A stretch of DNA of 64,000 nt from Motiliproteus coralliicola (GCF_003345655.1 NZ_QQOH01000006.1:124001-188000), one strand, 5' to 3'; positions 1 through 12,444 are shown, numbered from the stretch's first letter. The notes: generated by a model not told the origin, from the letters alone. Translations and numbers: made by a program.

Positions 1-591
1 ATTTTTGCGAGTTTCTTTGCGCTTGGGCGCCTCTTTGCGAGCCGGAGCTGCTTCTTTCTTCGGCGCAGGCGCCGCCTTGGCCTTAGCCTTGGCTTCCTGC
101 TCCGCTTTCAGACGCGCTTCTTCAGCCGCTTTAGCCGCTTCCTGCTCCGCTTTTTTACGCTCTTCCTCAGCCTTGGCTGCCGCTTCCGCTTCCGCCTTGC
201 GCTTAGCCGCAGCTTCAGCCTCGGCCTTCAGACGGGCTTCCTCTTCCAGTCGAGCAGCTTCTTCTTCGGCCTGGCGGTCCGCCGCACTCAGGTCTTCACG
301 CTTAACGTAGGTTCGCTTCTTACGCACCTCGACGTTGACGGTTTTCTTGCTACCGCCAACCTTCAGCGTGCTGGTGGTTTTACGCTTGAGGGTAATTCGG
401 CGCGGCTGCGCCTCATCGTTACTTTCGCCGTGGCTGCGCTTGAGGTGCAAAAGCAGGTTCTGCTTCTCCTCTTCGGAAACGCTGTCTGCCTGCGCGCTAT
501 GGTTAAGCCCGGCATCTTTCATTTGTTGAAGTAGGCGTTCAACCGGAACGCCTACCACTTCGGCAAGTTCCTTGACTGTCAGCTCTGCCAT
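1..591 (-). CDS. infB: Translation initiation factor IF-2, N-terminal part (runs off the window)
   Basis: IF-2 is the GTPase that brings initiator tRNA to the 30S subunit. Only the first 197 codons are inside the window. The protein starts [20 protein letters not shown], a typical IF2N helical domain (about residues 1-50), followed by a basic stretch and then a long Lys/Glu/Ala/Arg-rich linker that continues to the window edge. The GTPase core lies outside. The ATG at 589-591 is preceded by an AGGAG-type site at about 603-607. The gene lies 24 bp downstream of nusA in the rimP-nusA-infB operon. The linker composition is normal for gammaproteobacterial IF-2. Confidence 0.96.
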   Translation of the reverse strand, partial: MAELTVKELAEVVGVPVERLLQQMKDAGLNHSAQADSVSEEEKQNLLLHLKRSHGESNDEAQPRRITLKRKTTSTLKVGGSKKTVNVEVRKKRTYVKREDLSAADRQAEEEAARLEEEARLKAEAEAAAKRKAEAEAAAKAEEERKKAEQEAAKAAEEARLKAEQEAKAKAKAAPAPKKEAAPARKEAPKRKETRKN

Positions 592-615
592 TGAATTGGT
601 GCTCCTGTTGAATCG

Positions 616-2106
616 TTACTCTGCGTCCGCGAACCAGGGCGCGCGGGCTGTCATGATCAATTCACCGGCTTTCTCTTCGGTCATATCGTCGATCTCCATC
701 AGATCGTCGATCGACTGTTCAGCCAGATCTTCCATAGTGATAACGCCTTTGCTGGCCAGTACGAAAGCCAGGTGACGGTCCATACCGTCCATGTTCAGCA
801 GATCTTCTGCCGGCTCGGCATCATCAAGTTTTTCTTCGGATGCCAACGCCAGATTCAGCAGCGCATCCTTGGCGCGGGAACGAAGCTCGTTGATAACTTC
901 TTCGTCCAGGCCTTCAATTTCGAGCATCTCTTCCAGCGGCACATAGGCCACCTCTTCGAGCGAGGTAAAGCCTTCCATCACCAGCATCTCGGCGAACTCT
1001 TCGTCGATATCCAGATGCTCGACAAAGGTTTCGGCAATACCGGCTGACTCTTCCTGCTGCTTGGCGGAAACTTCTTCGTCGGTCATGACGTTCAGTTCCC
1101 AACCGGTCAGCTCGCTGGCCAGACGGACGTTCTGACCACCGCGACCGATCGCCATTGCCAGGTTGTCCTCTTCCACCGCGACGTCCATGGAGTGACGATC
1201 TTCATCGATGATGATGGAGGCAACTTCGGCCGGTGCCATCGCGTTGATGACCAGTTGGGCCGGGTTGTCATCCCACAGGATGATATCGACACGCTCACCG
1301 TCTAGCTCGCCGGAAACAGCCTGGACGCGCGAACCGCGCATACCCACACAGGCACCTACCGGATCGATACGGCCGTCGTTGGTCTTCACCGCAATCTTGG
1401 CCCGAGAGCCCGGATCACGCGCCGCGCCACGAATTTCGATCACCTCTTCGGAGATCTCCGGCACTTCAATCTTGAACAGTTCGATCAACATCTCCGGGGA
1501 GGTCCGGCTCAGGAACAGCTGCGGGCCACGGCTTTCGCTGCGGACTTCCTGCAGTACCGCACGAACCCGATCACCCATCCGGAAGGTCTCACGACCGATC
1601 AACTGGTCACGACCCAGCAGCGCTTCGGCGTTGTTACCCAGATCAACAATGACATTGTCGCGAGTCACCTTCTTTACGGTGCCGCTGACCAGCTCGCCGA
1701 CCCGATCCAGGTACTCTTCAACTACCTTGGCACGCTCGGCTTCGCGAACTTTCTGCACGATAACCTGTTTGGCGGTCTGGGCGGCGATACGACCGAAAGC
1801 GATCGACTCGACCTGCTCTTCGTAGACGTCACCGGCAACCAGCGCCGTATCCTTCTCGTGCGCCTCTTCCAAGGTCAGCTCGGTACCCAGCTGCGCCAGT
1901 TCATCGTCCGGCATCACTCGCCAGGTACGGAAGGTCTCGTAATCGCCGCTCTCACGGTCGATCAGAACGCGAATATCGGCTTCCTCGTCATAACGCTTTT
2001 TGGTTGCCGTCGCCAACGCCAGCTCAATCGCCTCAAAGATCACACTCTTGGGGACATCTTTTTCGTTGGATACGGCTTCAACAACCAGAAGAATCTCTTT
2101 ATTCAT
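616..2106 (-). CDS. nusA: Transcription termination/antitermination factor NusA
   Basis: NusA binds RNA polymerase and nascent RNA and modulates pausing, termination and antitermination. At 496 aa it matches the family length in enterics and pseudomonads. An N-terminal RNAP-binding domain (about 1-130) is followed by an S1 domain (about 135-200, starting [20 protein letters not shown]), two KH domains (about 200-345, with [11 protein letters not shown] and [11 protein letters not shown]), and two C-terminal acidic repeats (about 360-490). The start [20 protein letters not shown] is canonical. It is the middle gene of rimP-nusA-infB. Terminator-like hairpins ahead of rimP could let NusA activity feed back on its own expression (inference). 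Confidence 0.98.
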   Translation of the reverse strand: MNKEILLVVEAVSNEKDVPKSVIFEAIELALATATKKRYDEEADIRVLIDRESGDYETFRTWRVMPDDELAQLGTELTLEEAHEKDTALVAGDVYEEQVESIAFGRIAAQTAKQVIVQKVREAERAKVVEEYLDRVGELVSGTVKKVTRDNVIVDLGNNAEALLGRDQLIGRETFRMGDRVRAVLQEVRSESRGPQLFLSRTSPEMLIELFKIEVPEISEEVIEIRGAARDPGSRAKIAVKTNDGRIDPVGACVGMRGSRVQAVSGELDGERVDIILWDDNPAQLVINAMAPAEVASIIIDEDRHSMDVAVEEDNLAMAIGRGGQNVRLASELTGWELNVMTDEEVSAKQQEESAGIAETFVEHLDIDEEFAEMLVMEGFTSLEEVAYVPLEEMLEIEGLDEEVINELRSRAKDALLNLALASEEKLDDAEPAEDLLNMDGMDRHLAFVLASKGVITMEDLAEQSIDDLMEIDDMTEEKAGELIMTARAPWFADAE

Positions 2107-2129
2107 TCCACTGCCTCTTCAAACTCCGG

Positions 2130-2588
2130 TTACTCGAACCGGGGCACGACATTCGCTTTGTCAATGCTGTCGATCGGCAGCAGATACTCATGCTGATCGA
2201 CCTCAACAACAACATCCTCATCCTCAACGCCCTTCAACAGGCCGCTGAATTTGCGCCGTCCTTCATAGGGACTGCGCAGGCGCACTTGCACCTGGTGACC
2301 GACATACTGAGCAAACTGCTCCAGGGTAAACAACGGACGATCCATTCCTGGAGACGAAACCTCCAGGGTATATTCCGTGCTTATCGGGTCTTCCACGTCC
2401 ATCACACCGCTGACCTGGCGGCTAACAGCAGCGCAGTCGTCTACTGAAATCCCGGCCTCGGCATCGATAAAAATCCGCAACACGCTATGACGCCCCTGGG
2501 AAGCAAAATCGATCCCCCAGAGCTGATAGCCGAGCCCGGTCACTACCGGCTCGATCAGCGCATTGAGCTGTTCATTTTTGGTTGCCAC
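2130..2588 (-). CDS. rimP: Ribosome maturation factor RimP
   Basis: RimP (formerly P15A/YhbC) helps mature the 30S subunit. The protein has 152 aa, as usual, with the N-terminal alpha/beta domain containing [13 protein letters not shown] and [20 protein letters not shown], and a C-terminal Sm-like beta domain from about residue 90. It is the first gene of the rimP-nusA-infB operon, 23 bp before nusA. A good sigma70-like promoter lies at 2780-2808, and three terminator-like hairpins separate that promoter from the start codon. Confidence 0.97.
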   Translation of the reverse strand: MATKNEQLNALIEPVVTGLGYQLWGIDFASQGRHSVLRIFIDAEAGISVDDCAAVSRQVSGVMDVEDPISTEYTLEVSSPGMDRPLFTLEQFAQYVGHQVQVRLRSPYEGRRKFSGLLKGVEDEDVVVEVDQHEYLLPIDSIDKANVVPRFE

Positions 2589-2616
2589 TTACACCTCAAC
2601 CGTGCTTATTCCAGAA

Positions 2617-2641
2617 ACAAAAAATGGGTCAAAGACCCATT
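2617..2641 (-). terminator. Terminator-like hairpin 3 in rimP leader
   Basis: On the minus strand AATGGGTC-TTT-GACCCATT forms a perfect 8-bp stem followed by a U run (A-rich on the plus strand at 2619-2624). It lies about 30 nt upstream of the rimP start codon, inside the leader of the rimP-nusA-infB transcript. Confidence 0.7.
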
Positions 2642-2645
2642 CATC

Positions 2646-2683
2646 AAAAAACCGACCACAGTACGGACTGCTCGGTTCTTTTT
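2646..2683 (-). terminator. Terminator-like hairpin 2 in rimP leader
   Basis: An AACCGA/TCGGTT outer stem encloses a CAGT/ACTG inner stem, and on the minus strand the hairpin ends in a run of six U. It is the second of three such structures between the promoter at 2780-2808 and rimP. Confidence 0.7.
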
Positions 2684-2690
2684 GCGCCTA

Positions 2691-2721
2691 ACAAAAAGCC
2701 CCTTTAAAAGGGGCTTTTTGT
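2691..2721 (-). terminator. Terminator-like hairpin 1 in rimP leader
   Basis: A perfect 15-bp inverted repeat (ACAAAAAGCCCCTTT and its complement) is separated by one base. It has the GC core plus A/U tracts of a bidirectional intrinsic terminator. It is the first hairpin met by a transcript starting near 2773. It could also end transcripts arriving from secG-tRNA-Leu. Confidence 0.85.
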
Positions 2722-2779
2722 TTTAAATCTGCCTCTTAAATTCAGCCAAGCCGATCGGCCTGCCAAATTTGCGGAACAG

Positions 2780-2808
2780 AGTATAAAACCAGCAACCCGC
2801 TTATTCAA
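2780..2808 (-). promoter_or_regulatory. Promoter of the rimP-nusA-infB operon
   Basis: Read on the minus strand: TTGAAT (-35, 2803-2808), a 17-bp spacer, and TATACT (-10, 2780-2785), a near-consensus sigma70 promoter. It lies between tRNA-Leu and the leader hairpins, so rimP has its own start site in addition to possible read-through from secG. Confidence 0.75.
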
Positions 2809-2825
2809 GCTCAGTTGCTTAAGGT

Positions 2826-2912
2826 TGGTGCCGAGAGCGGGACTTGAACCCGCACGACCAAAAGGCCACTACCCCCTCAAGATAGCGTGTCTACCAATTC
2901 CACCACCTCGGC
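2826..2912 (-). tRNA. leuU: tRNA-Leu (anticodon GAG)
   Basis: An 87-nt gene that folds as a class II tRNA with long variable arm and encoded CCA (2826-2828). The anticodon loop UUGAGGG carries GAG. The acceptor stem begins GCCGAGG and pairs with the 3' end. It lies between secG and rimP, as leuU does in other gammaproteobacteria, and is probably cotranscribed with secG. Confidence 0.97.
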
Positions 2913-2928
2913 AAATCTTTAACTGCTG

Positions 2929-3282
2929 TTAGTCAGCAGTCGGCACGTCAGACGACGGCTTAGACTCTTCCAGCGCTGGCGCCTCGACAGGCTGCTCAAC
3001 GACAACTGGAGTCGGGACGCCCTCTTCGGCAATTGCGCCCGCTTTCTGCTTAGCGTATACCGCCAGCGCAAAGCTGGTCAGGAAGATACCGGTCGCCATA
3101 ATCGCAGTCAGCCGGCTCAGAAAGCTAGCCGAACCCTGACTACCAAACATGGTCTGGGACGCACCGCTACCAAAGGCCGCGCCGGCCTCGGCGCCCTTGC
3201 CCTGCTGCAACAGCACCAGCGCAATCAGCGCGATAGCCAGCAGCACGTGAGCAATAAGAACAATACTCTCAATAGCTTCCAT
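2929..3282 (-). CDS. secG: Protein translocase subunit SecG
   Basis: SecG is the small accessory subunit of the SecYEG channel in the inner membrane. The 117-aa product has two membrane segments (about 5-25 and 52-72), the SecG signature [20 protein letters not shown] between them, and the following [18 protein letters not shown] motif. The C-terminal tail is acidic and Pro/Val-rich, as in pseudomonads. tpiA lies just upstream and tRNA-Leu just downstream, the standard order. Confidence 0.97.
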   Translation of the reverse strand: MEAIESIVLIAHVLLAIALIALVLLQQGKGAEAGAAFGSGASQTMFGSQGSASFLSRLTAIMATGIFLTSFALAVYAKQKAGAIAEEGVPTPVVVEQPVEAPALEESKPSSDVPTAD

Positions 3283-3309
3283 AGTTACAACCCGTCCGTC
3301 ACTTCAGCT

Positions 3310-4068
3310 TTATTGGTTCGTCGCTGCGCGACAGATCGTTACAAAATCTTCAACTTTCAGCGATGCACCGCCAACCAGACCACCATCGATGTCCGCCATC
3401 GAAAACAGGGTCTCAGCGTTGCCCGCATTTACACTGCCGCCATACAAAATCAGCAGCTGCTCGGCGATTACCGCATCGCTCTGCGCCACCTGGGCACGAA
3501 TTTGGGCATGCACTTCTTGAGCTTGATCCGGGGTCGCTGTCTTGCCCGTACCAATTGCCCAGACAGGCTCGTAGGCCACGACCGCCTCATTCAGCGCATC
3601 AGCACCCAAGGCGTCCAGCACGGCACCGACTTGGGAAGCGATGACTTCCTGCGCTCGACCTTGCTCGCGCTCTTCCAGGGTCTCACCGACGCAAAGGATC
3701 GGCGTCAGGCCCGCGTCGCGAACCGCCTGATACTTAGCGACCACCTGAGCATCGGTCTCACCGAACAGGCTCCGACGCTCGGAATGCCCGACGATCACAT
3801 AGCGACAATCGAGCTCTTTGAGCATCGCAACCGAATTCTCACCGGTATAGGCACCGGATTCATACTCGCTGACGGTCTGAGCACCCAGATTGATCGAGCT
3901 ACCATTCAACATGGAGCCAACTCGATCCAGATAGACCGCAGAAGGACAGACAGCAACATCCACCCCGGAAACACCAGAAAGCCCGGCCTTCAGGCCATCC
4001 ATCAGCTCTGCAATACTCGACTGCGAGCCATTCATTTTCCAGTTACCGGCAACCAGTGGTTGGCGCAT
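3310..4068 (-). CDS. tpiA: Triose-phosphate isomerase
   Basis: Interconverts dihydroxyacetone phosphate and glyceraldehyde 3-phosphate in glycolysis and gluconeogenesis. With the start at 4068 the product has 252 aa and begins MRQPLVAGNWKMNG, carrying catalytic Lys11, His95 in the VGHSERR motif, and Glu167 in AYEPVWAIGTGK. The phosphate loop LYGGSVNAGN is near the C-terminus. An in-frame upstream ATG at 4110 would add 14 residues, but the family starts at MRQPLV and a GAGAGG-type site precedes 4068. The gene lies between glmM and secG. Confidence 0.97.
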   Translation of the reverse strand: MRQPLVAGNWKMNGSQSSIAELMDGLKAGLSGVSGVDVAVCPSAVYLDRVGSMLNGSSINLGAQTVSEYESGAYTGENSVAMLKELDCRYVIVGHSERRSLFGETDAQVVAKYQAVRDAGLTPILCVGETLEEREQGRAQEVIASQVGAVLDALGADALNEAVVAYEPVWAIGTGKTATPDQAQEVHAQIRAQVAQSDAVIAEQLLILYGGSVNAGNAETLFSMADIDGGLVGGASLKVEDFVTICRAATNQ

Positions 4069-4195
4069 CTTTTTCTGCCCCTCTCTCAAGCGGGTCGCAA
4101 TACTAAACAAGTTGCCCTGAACTTACAAGGTTATTTACCGCCATCGCAGGGGGCTTTCGCCCCTCGACGAGATCTGGATTCGACCCAGCGAAAAA

Positions 4196-5536
4196 TCAGC
4201 CCTGGAGCGCCTGCTCCACCTCACCAGCAAGTTGCTCCGACAGCTGGCGAACCTGAGCAAGATCAACACCTTCTACCATCACACGGACCACCGGCTCGGT
4301 ACCCGATGGGCGCAGCAATACCCGACCCTGACCATCTAGCGCCTGTTCGACATCACGCACGGCCTGCTGAACCTTCGGCAACTGGGTTGGATCCCCCTTC
4401 TGCAGCAACCGCACATTCACCATATGCTGAGGCAGTTTCTGCATTCGGGTTTTCAGTTCTGCCAGCGTTTTGCCCTGACTGACCATCGCCTGCAATACCT
4501 GCAACGCGGCAACAATGCCATCACCGGTGGTGTTTAGATTTCGACAGATGATATGTCCGGAGGATTCACCGCCAAGATTCCAATCATGGCTGGTCAACTC
4601 CTCCATCACATAGCGATCACCGACCTTGGCGCGCACGAACGGAATACCGTGCTCTTTCAACGCCAATTCCATGCCGAAGTTACTCATCTGAGTTCCGACC
4701 ACACCGCCATTCAACTGACCTTCCTCTTTCAAAGCCAGCGCAATGATCACCAACAGCTCGTCGCCATCAACCTCCTCTCCCTGGTGATCGACCATGATCA
4801 AGCGATCGCCATCGCCATCAAAAGCCACCCCAAGGTCGGCTTTTTCCGCGACAACTATCTTGCGCAGCACCTCAGGAGAGGTCGAGCCACAGTCTTCATT
4901 GATGTTGATGCCATCTGGCGCGGTGGAGAGCTCCAACACTTCGGCACCCAGCTCGCTCAGCACTTTCGGAGCGATGTGGTAGGTGGCACCGTTGGCACAA
5001 TCGACCACGATACGCAGCCCCTTCAGGGTCATTCCACGCGGCACAGTCCCCTTACAGAATTCGATATAACGACCGACCGCATCATCCACCCGCCGCGCCT
5101 TGCCTAAGGAGGCCGAATCAGCCGTGGTCATGGCCAGATCCATCTGCGCTTCGATGGCGGTTTCGATCTCATCGGGCAGCTTGGTGCCGTTGGCGGAGAA
5201 GAATTTGATGCCGTTATCGTCATAGGGGTTATGGGATGCACTGATAACGATTCCTGCGTCGGCACGGAAGGTTCGAGTCAGGTAGGCGATCGCCGGTGTC
5301 GGCATCGGCCCCAGCAACAGCGAGTCCACCCCCGCTGCCGCCAACCCCGCTTCCAGCGCGGACTCGAACATATAGCCGGAGATCCGGGTATCCTTGCCGA
5401 TCAAAATTTTGCTGCGCCCCTGACGCGCAAACACCTTGCCGGCAGCCCAACCCAGCTTCAGGACAAAATCGGGAGTAATGGGAAATTCGCCTACCTGCCC
5501 ACGAATGCCATCGGTACCAAAATACTTTCTGCTCAC
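4196..5536 (-). CDS. glmM: Phosphoglucosamine mutase
   Basis: Converts glucosamine 6-phosphate to glucosamine 1-phosphate on the way to UDP-GlcNAc for peptidoglycan and LPS. The 446-aa length is typical. Domain I carries the phosphoserine loop VISASHNP (active Ser101), the metal loop DGDGDR lies near residue 245, the sugar loop GGESSGH near 325, and the phosphate loop [12 protein letters not shown] near 410. The start is GTG (5534-5536), preceded by GGAAGGG at ideal spacing. It follows folP by 19 bp, the usual folP-glmM order. Confidence 0.98.
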   Translation of the reverse strand: MSRKYFGTDGIRGQVGEFPITPDFVLKLGWAAGKVFARQGRSKILIGKDTRISGYMFESALEAGLAAAGVDSLLLGPMPTPAIAYLTRTFRADAGIVISASHNPYDDNGIKFFSANGTKLPDEIETAIEAQMDLAMTTADSASLGKARRVDDAVGRYIEFCKGTVPRGMTLKGLRIVVDCANGATYHIAPKVLSELGAEVLELSTAPDGININEDCGSTSPEVLRKIVVAEKADLGVAFDGDGDRLIMVDHQGEEVDGDELLVIIALALKEEGQLNGGVVGTQMSNFGMELALKEHGIPFVRAKVGDRYVMEELTSHDWNLGGESSGHIICRNLNTTGDGIVAALQVLQAMVSQGKTLAELKTRMQKLPQHMVNVRLLQKGDPTQLPKVQQAVRDVEQALDGQGRVLLRPSGTEPVVRVMVEGVDLAQVRQLSEQLAGEVEQALQG

Positions 5537-5555
5537 GCCAACCCTTCCTCTTTAT

Positions 5556-6410
5556 CTACACATCCGCCCGCATAACCGCCTGGCAGACCTTGGCAACATC
5601 CTGTGTTGCCGCCACATCATGCACTCGAAGTATCCATGCACCCTTGACCAACGCCAAAGCCGCCGCCGCCAAACTCCCATAAAGGCGCTCATCAACCTCT
5701 TTATCCAGCACGGCACCAATCATCGACTTGCGCGAGATCCCCACTAACAGCGGCGCACCCAAACACTGCAGCTGATCAAGCCGCTGCAGCAGCAGTAGAT
5801 TATGCTCCAGGGTTTTACCAAAACCAAAGCCCGGATCCAGGATCAGCTGCGTTGCATCAATACCAACGTTTGTACAAGCCTGCATTCGCTGCTCAAGAAA
5901 CTCAGCAACCTGGGTAACCACATCCCGATACTCAGGAGCATCCTGCATATTTCTGGGCTGTCCCTGCATATGCATCAAGCAGACCGGCAACCCCGTCGCA
6001 GCCGCAGCCTCCAAGGCACCATGTCGCTGCAGCGCACGCACATCGTTGATCAGGCCCGCACCTACCGCCGCGCTGTGCTGGATCACCGAGGCGGTACTGG
6101 TATCCACCGATACCACCACATCAAACTCCGCCGACAGCGCTTCCACCACTGGCACAACCCGATCCAGCTCCTGCTGCTCGGAAACAGGGTCGGCACCGGG
6201 CCGGGTCGACTCACCGCCAACATCCAACAGGGTCGCACCGGCCTCAACCATTGCCGACGCTCGACGCAACACATCGTCCAACGCAACCCGCCCCCCCTGA
6301 TACAACTGCCCGCCATCGGAGAAGGAATCTGGGGTTACATTCAAAATCCCCATCACCTGGGGCGTATCAAGTGGCAACTCGCGCGTGCCGAAACGAAACC
6401 TGCTGGACAT
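5556..6410 (-). CDS. folP: Dihydropteroate synthase
   Basis: Condenses dihydropterin pyrophosphate with p-aminobenzoate in folate synthesis and is the sulfonamide target. The 284-aa TIM-barrel protein carries GILNVTPDSFSDGG (about 20-33), GGESTRPGA (about 64-72), VSVDTS, LMHMQGQPRNMQ, DPGFGFGKT and GISRKSMIG, the full set of pterin and pABA loops. It lies between ftsH and glmM, with a terminator-like hairpin between ftsH and folP. Confidence 0.98.
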   Translation of the reverse strand: MSSRFRFGTRELPLDTPQVMGILNVTPDSFSDGGQLYQGGRVALDDVLRRASAMVEAGATLLDVGGESTRPGADPVSEQQELDRVVPVVEALSAEFDVVVSVDTSTASVIQHSAAVGAGLINDVRALQRHGALEAAAATGLPVCLMHMQGQPRNMQDAPEYRDVVTQVAEFLEQRMQACTNVGIDATQLILDPGFGFGKTLEHNLLLLQRLDQLQCLGAPLLVGISRKSMIGAVLDKEVDERLYGSLAAAALALVKGAWILRVHDVAATQDVAKVCQAVMRADV

Positions 6411-6465
6411 AAAAACTCTTCGCTCAGGAGCTTCTCAGATAGGGTTATCAGTGGCTCTCAAATAA

Positions 6466-6493
6466 CAAAAAGGCCGACTCGAGGTCGACCTTT
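6466..6493 (-). terminator. Terminator-like hairpin between ftsH and folP
   Basis: On the minus strand AAAGG-T-CGAC pairs with GTCG-G-CCTTT across a short loop (one mismatch) and is followed by a U-rich run. It probably ends or attenuates the rlmE-ftsH transcript before folP-glmM. Confidence 0.65.
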
Positions 6494-6513
6494 GCATTCA
6501 AAGACGCTTCGGA

Positions 6514-8472
6514 TCAGTGAATCGGCTTATCCGGCGCTTCCATGCCCGACTCGGTATCGTCATCGGACGAATCATCGGACAGCGAATCACTGATGGTCTC
6601 ATCACTCTCAGCCGCTTCACCGCCGGAACGATTATTGTCGTCCTCCCAGCCTTCAGGCTCGGACACGGCCTGACGGGCCATCAACTGGTCAATCTGATCA
6701 GAATCCAGGGTCTCATACTTCATCAACGCCTGGGTCATCGCTTCCAGGATATCGCGATTATCGGTCAGAATCTGCTCGGCACGGGCGTAGCAATCATCGA
6801 TAACCTGTCGGACTTCCTGATCGATCATCTTGGCGGTTTCCCCGGAAACACCTTTAGCCGCCTGCCCTGGTGCACGTCCCCACGGATCGGCATCTTCGTC
6901 GTCGTACAGCAACGGCCCCAACTTCTCAGACAGACCCCACTTGGTCACCATACTGCGAGCCAACTGAGTCGCTCGCTGAATATCGTTGGAAGCCCCCGTG
7001 GTCACACCATCGGCACCCAGGGTCATCTCTTCAGCGATCCGACCACCATAGAGACTACAGATCTGACTCAAAATCGACTGGCGAGAATGGCTATAGCGAT
7101 CCTCTTCGGGCAGGAACATGGTGACACCCAGGGCTCGACCACGCGGGATAATCGATACCTTGTAGACCGGATCATGCTCAGGGACCAGTCGCCCGACAAT
7201 AGTGTGACCGGATTCGTGGTAGGCGGTATTCAGGCGCTCAGCGTGGGACATCACCATCGAACGGCGTTCTGCCCCCATCATCACCTTGTCTTTCGCCTTC
7301 TCAAAGTCATCCATGCTAACGGTACGCTTGTTGCCCCGCGCCGCAAACAGTGCCGCCTCGTTCACCAGGTTGGCCAAGTCAGCCCCGGAGAAACCCGGTG
7401 TACCCCGCGCGATAACATCCGGCTTAACATCGTCAGCCAGCGGTACCTTGCGCATATGGACCTTAACGATCTGCTCCCGGCCACGGATATCCGGCAACCC
7501 AACGACCACCTGACGGTCGAAACGGCCCGGACGCAGCAGCGCCTTATCGAGCACATCGGGGCGGTTGGTTGCCGCGATCACGATAATGCCTTCGGTACCT
7601 TCGAAACCGTCCATCTCGACCAGCAGCTGGTTCAAAGTCTGCTCGCGCTCGTCATTACCGCCGCCCATACCGGCACCCCGGTGACGACCGACCGCATCGA
7701 TCTCGTCGATAAAGATAATACACGGTGCCTGCTTCTTAGCCTGCTCGAACATGTCCCGAACCCGGGACGCACCAACACCAACGAACATCTCAACGAAGTC
7801 AGAACCGGAGATGCTGAAGAAAGGCACCCGTGCCTCACCGGCGATCGCCTTGGCCAGCAGGGTTTTACCGGTACCCGGTGAACCGGACATCAGCACTCCT
7901 TTGGGGATATGCCCACCCAGGCGGTGGAACTTGCCCGGGTCCTTCAGGAACTCAACCAGCTCTTGAACCTCTTCCTTGGCCTCTTCAACACCGGCCACAT
8001 CGGCAAAGGTCGTTTTGATCTGGTCTTCACTGAGCAGGCGCGCCTTGCTCTTACCGAACGACATCGGACCGCCTTTGCCGCCGCCGCCGCCCTGCATCTG
8101 GCGCATAAAGAACATAAATACGGCGATAATCACCAGAATCGGGAAGCTAGCGACCAACAACTGGCTCCAGATGCTCTGCTGTTCCGGCTGCTTGCCCTCG
8201 ATCACAACCCCGTGGTTGTAGAGATCATCAACCAGCTTCGGATCCTGCAGTGCCGGACGAATCGTGACAAAGCTTCCGCCGCTTTGCAGATCACCGCGAA
8301 TCTCGTAGCCATCCACCACGACCCGGCTGACCTGGTCGTTCCGAACCTGCTCGATAAACTGCGAATAACTGAGCTTGTTGGATTCAGGCTCAGTATTGAA
8401 ATTATTGAAAACCGTCAACAGTACCGCAGCGATAATCAGCCACAGCACCAGGTTTTTAGCCATGTCGTTCAA
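6514..8472 (-). CDS. ftsH: ATP-dependent zinc metalloprotease FtsH
   Basis: A membrane AAA+ protease that degrades misfolded membrane proteins and short-lived regulators. It has two membrane helices (about 5-24 and 107-123) flanking a periplasmic domain, Walker A GSPGTGKT (about 197-204), Walker B IIFIDEID (about 252-259), the SRH region [20 protein letters not shown], and the zinc site HESGH (419-423). Numbering is from a TTG codon at 8470-8472, which has GAGGAG six bases upstream. The ATG three codons later (8463) gives the usual MAKNL start but would put that site 15 bases away. It is downstream of rlmE, as in enterics and pseudomonads. Confidence 0.98.
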   Translation of the reverse strand: MNDMAKNLVLWLIIAAVLLTVFNNFNTEPESNKLSYSQFIEQVRNDQVSRVVVDGYEIRGDLQSGGSFVTIRPALQDPKLVDDLYNHGVVIEGKQPEQQSIWSQLLVASFPILVIIAVFMFFMRQMQGGGGGKGGPMSFGKSKARLLSEDQIKTTFADVAGVEEAKEEVQELVEFLKDPGKFHRLGGHIPKGVLMSGSPGTGKTLLAKAIAGEARVPFFSISGSDFVEMFVGVGASRVRDMFEQAKKQAPCIIFIDEIDAVGRHRGAGMGGGNDEREQTLNQLLVEMDGFEGTEGIIVIAATNRPDVLDKALLRPGRFDRQVVVGLPDIRGREQIVKVHMRKVPLADDVKPDVIARGTPGFSGADLANLVNEAALFAARGNKRTVSMDDFEKAKDKVMMGAERRSMVMSHAERLNTAYHESGHTIVGRLVPEHDPVYKVSIIPRGRALGVTMFLPEEDRYSHSRQSILSQICSLYGGRIAEEMTLGADGVTTGASNDIQRATQLARSMVTKWGLSEKLGPLLYDDEDADPWGRAPGQAAKGVSGETAKMIDQEVRQVIDDCYARAEQILTDNRDILEAMTQALMKYETLDSDQIDQLMARQAVSEPEGWEDDNNRSGGEAAESDETISDSLSDDSSDDDTESGMEAPDKPIH

Positions 8473-8561
8473 GCGAAGCTCCTCTAGCTACATCTTCAGC
8501 TACTTCTTACCGCCGCCCATTCAATGCGAATTGGCAACAGTCTGCACTTCTACCTTAGCCT

Positions 8562-9206
8562 CTATCCCTTGAAACCGCGGCAGAGCTGATAAATTTCCCG
8601 CGAACGGGCGCGGGACGAATCGGGTTTACGCGACTGCACTTTGGCAAAACTCTGGCGCATCTCAGCCAGCAGCGCATCAAAACCCTCTCCTTGAAATACT
8701 TTAGCCAGAAAAACCCCGTCCGGCTTTAAAACCTGACGGGCCAGATCCAGCGCCAATTCGACCAGATAGATCGAACGCGGCTGATCAATCGCGTTCATAC
8801 CGCTCATATTGGGGGCCATATCCGAAATTACAAGGTCTACCGGACGCCCATCGATAGCGGCGAGTATCTGCTCGTAGACCGACTCCTCGGTAAAATCCCC
8901 CTGAATGAAGGTTACGCCGGCCAATGAATCCATCGGCAAAATATCCGACGAGATCACCAAACCTTCGTCACCAACCCGCTCCGCGGCAACCTGTGACCAG
9001 CCTCCGGGCGCCGCCCCGAGATCCACCACGGTCATCCCCGGCCGGAACAGCCGGCCCTTCTCATCCAGCTCGACCAGTTTGAAACTGGCCCTTGAGCGGT
9101 ATCCTTCATCCTTGGCCCGTTGGACATAGGTGTCATCGAAATGTTCCTGTAGCCAACGGCCACTGCTCTTTGATCGCGCCACAAAAATTCCGTTCTGATC
9201 AGTCAC
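8562..9206 (-). CDS. rlmE: 23S rRNA 2'-O-methyltransferase (U2552), RlmE/FtsJ
   Basis: Methylates the 2'-OH of U2552 in 23S rRNA using S-adenosylmethionine. The 214-aa Rossmann methyltransferase has [20 protein letters not shown]-like N-terminal RNA contacts, SAM motif [13 protein letters not shown], the SDMAPNMSG motif with catalytic Asp, AKVFQGEGF with catalytic Lys, and [14 protein letters not shown] with catalytic Glu. The start is GTG at 9204-9206, with no strong Shine-Dalgarno. It is divergent from yhbY and upstream of ftsH, the conserved arrangement. Confidence 0.97.
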   Translation of the reverse strand: MTDQNGIFVARSKSSGRWLQEHFDDTYVQRAKDEGYRSRASFKLVELDEKGRLFRPGMTVVDLGAAPGGWSQVAAERVGDEGLVISSDILPMDSLAGVTFIQGDFTEESVYEQILAAIDGRPVDLVISDMAPNMSGMNAIDQPRSIYLVELALDLARQVLKPDGVFLAKVFQGEGFDALLAEMRQSFAKVQSRKPDSSRARSREIYQLCRGFKG

Positions 9207-9327
9207 GCCGCGCTACTAAGCGCCGCTGGAGTGGGGTAAAATTGCTGGTTTCCCGCCCGATGCCTAAATCCGCGACCGGAACACCGATGTGCTCCAGGCT
9301 ACCGCGACGGCTCGGCCAGCAACGTAA

Positions 9328-9354
9328 GGAACCTCTAATTGAATTAGAGATTCC
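9328..9354. repeat. Inverted repeat in the yhbY leader
   Basis: GGAACCTCTAATT is followed at once by its near-complement ending ATTAGAGATTCC (one mismatch), about 20 bp before the yhbY start and between the divergent rlmE and yhbY genes. It could be an operator or an RNA hairpin. There is no U tract. Confidence 0.5.
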
Positions 9355-9373
9355 CTGAACCGAACTTAATATT

Positions 9374-11764
<2,391 letters not shown>

Positions 11765-11778
<14 letters not shown>

Positions 11779-12046
11779 AGGTTTCCAGTCCTGGCTGACC
11801 CGCCAGACCGAAAACCCGCGCCGCAACCTGAATCGAGTCCTAGCCGGCGCCACGCTGTTTTTTGCTGGCCTGGGCTTGATCTATTACGCCGAGAAAGCCC
11901 TGCCCAGCTCACTGACCCAGGAGATCACCGCCCTGGTCGGACTGGCGTGCCTCGCCGGCGGCGGTATACTGGCCGCTATCGGCTACCTCAGCCTCAGCCT
12001 TCTGCGAATTATCAGGTTTATCAGCAATGACCCAGACCAGCACTGA
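11765..12046 (+). CDS. Small membrane protein of unknown function
   Basis: A 93-aa protein beginning MRLSKGFQSWLTRQTENPRR, a basic N-terminus, then two hydrophobic segments (about residues 25-42 and 52-82, ending LSLSLLRIIRFI). I do not recognise a family. It overlaps the end of rlmA by 14 bp and the next gene by 20 bp, so the three look translationally coupled. A longer frame from 11714 exists, but its extra residues lie inside rlmA. Confidence 0.7.
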
Positions 12047-12416
12047 ACGTCACCCGGACATCGAGATCTACATCAAGCAGCGTTCGGTGGAACAGATCAG
12101 CACCTGGCTGGAAGCGGAATTTGACCGACTGGAACTACTGCAACAGCGAGGCCAGACCTACCGTTACCAGGCCAACCTCGACGGCACCCAGATCCCCATC
12201 ACCCTGATCGACCGTGCCGCCAAAGATTTCAGCAGCCTCTGGTTTGACTCGGACAGTACCCGCTGGCCACAGGATCGCGACTGCGCTCGCCAGGCCTGCC
12301 AACAACTGGAGACCGAGATTCGCTGTATCGCGTCAGGATGGAATGAAGGAGATGAACCGGACGAATGGTGGTCCATCAAGGATAGCGGTGAACAACTGAT
12401 CCTCTGGCGCGGTTAA
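12027..12416 (+). CDS. Conserved-looking hypothetical protein
   Basis: A 129-aa soluble acidic protein (MTQTSTERHPDIEIYIKQRS). It has a Trp-rich C-terminal part containing FSSLWFDSDSTRWPQDRDCA and EPDEWWSIKDSGEQLILWRG. No signal peptide or membrane segment is present and I do not recognise its family. It overlaps the upstream membrane protein gene by 20 bp and reads as the last gene of the dapE-rlmA run. Confidence 0.75.
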   Translation: MTQTSTERHPDIEIYIKQRSVEQISTWLEAEFDRLELLQQRGQTYRYQANLDGTQIPITLIDRAAKDFSSLWFDSDSTRWPQDRDCARQACQQLETEIRCIASGWNEGDEPDEWWSIKDSGEQLILWRG

Positions 12417-12444
12417 AACCCCGCAGTTGCCGCCACAGCCGCGA

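Noticed and set aside
5-310. An Ala/Ser-rich plus-strand frame at the window start
   Set aside because: Complement of the Ala/Glu/Lys-rich IF-2 linker.
4151-4170. Terminator between tpiA and glmM
   Set aside because: A GGGGC-GAAA-GCCCC hairpin exists but no U tract follows on either strand.
3247-4482. A 411-codon plus-strand frame
   Set aside because: It runs antisense through tpiA and into glmM; both real genes are certain.
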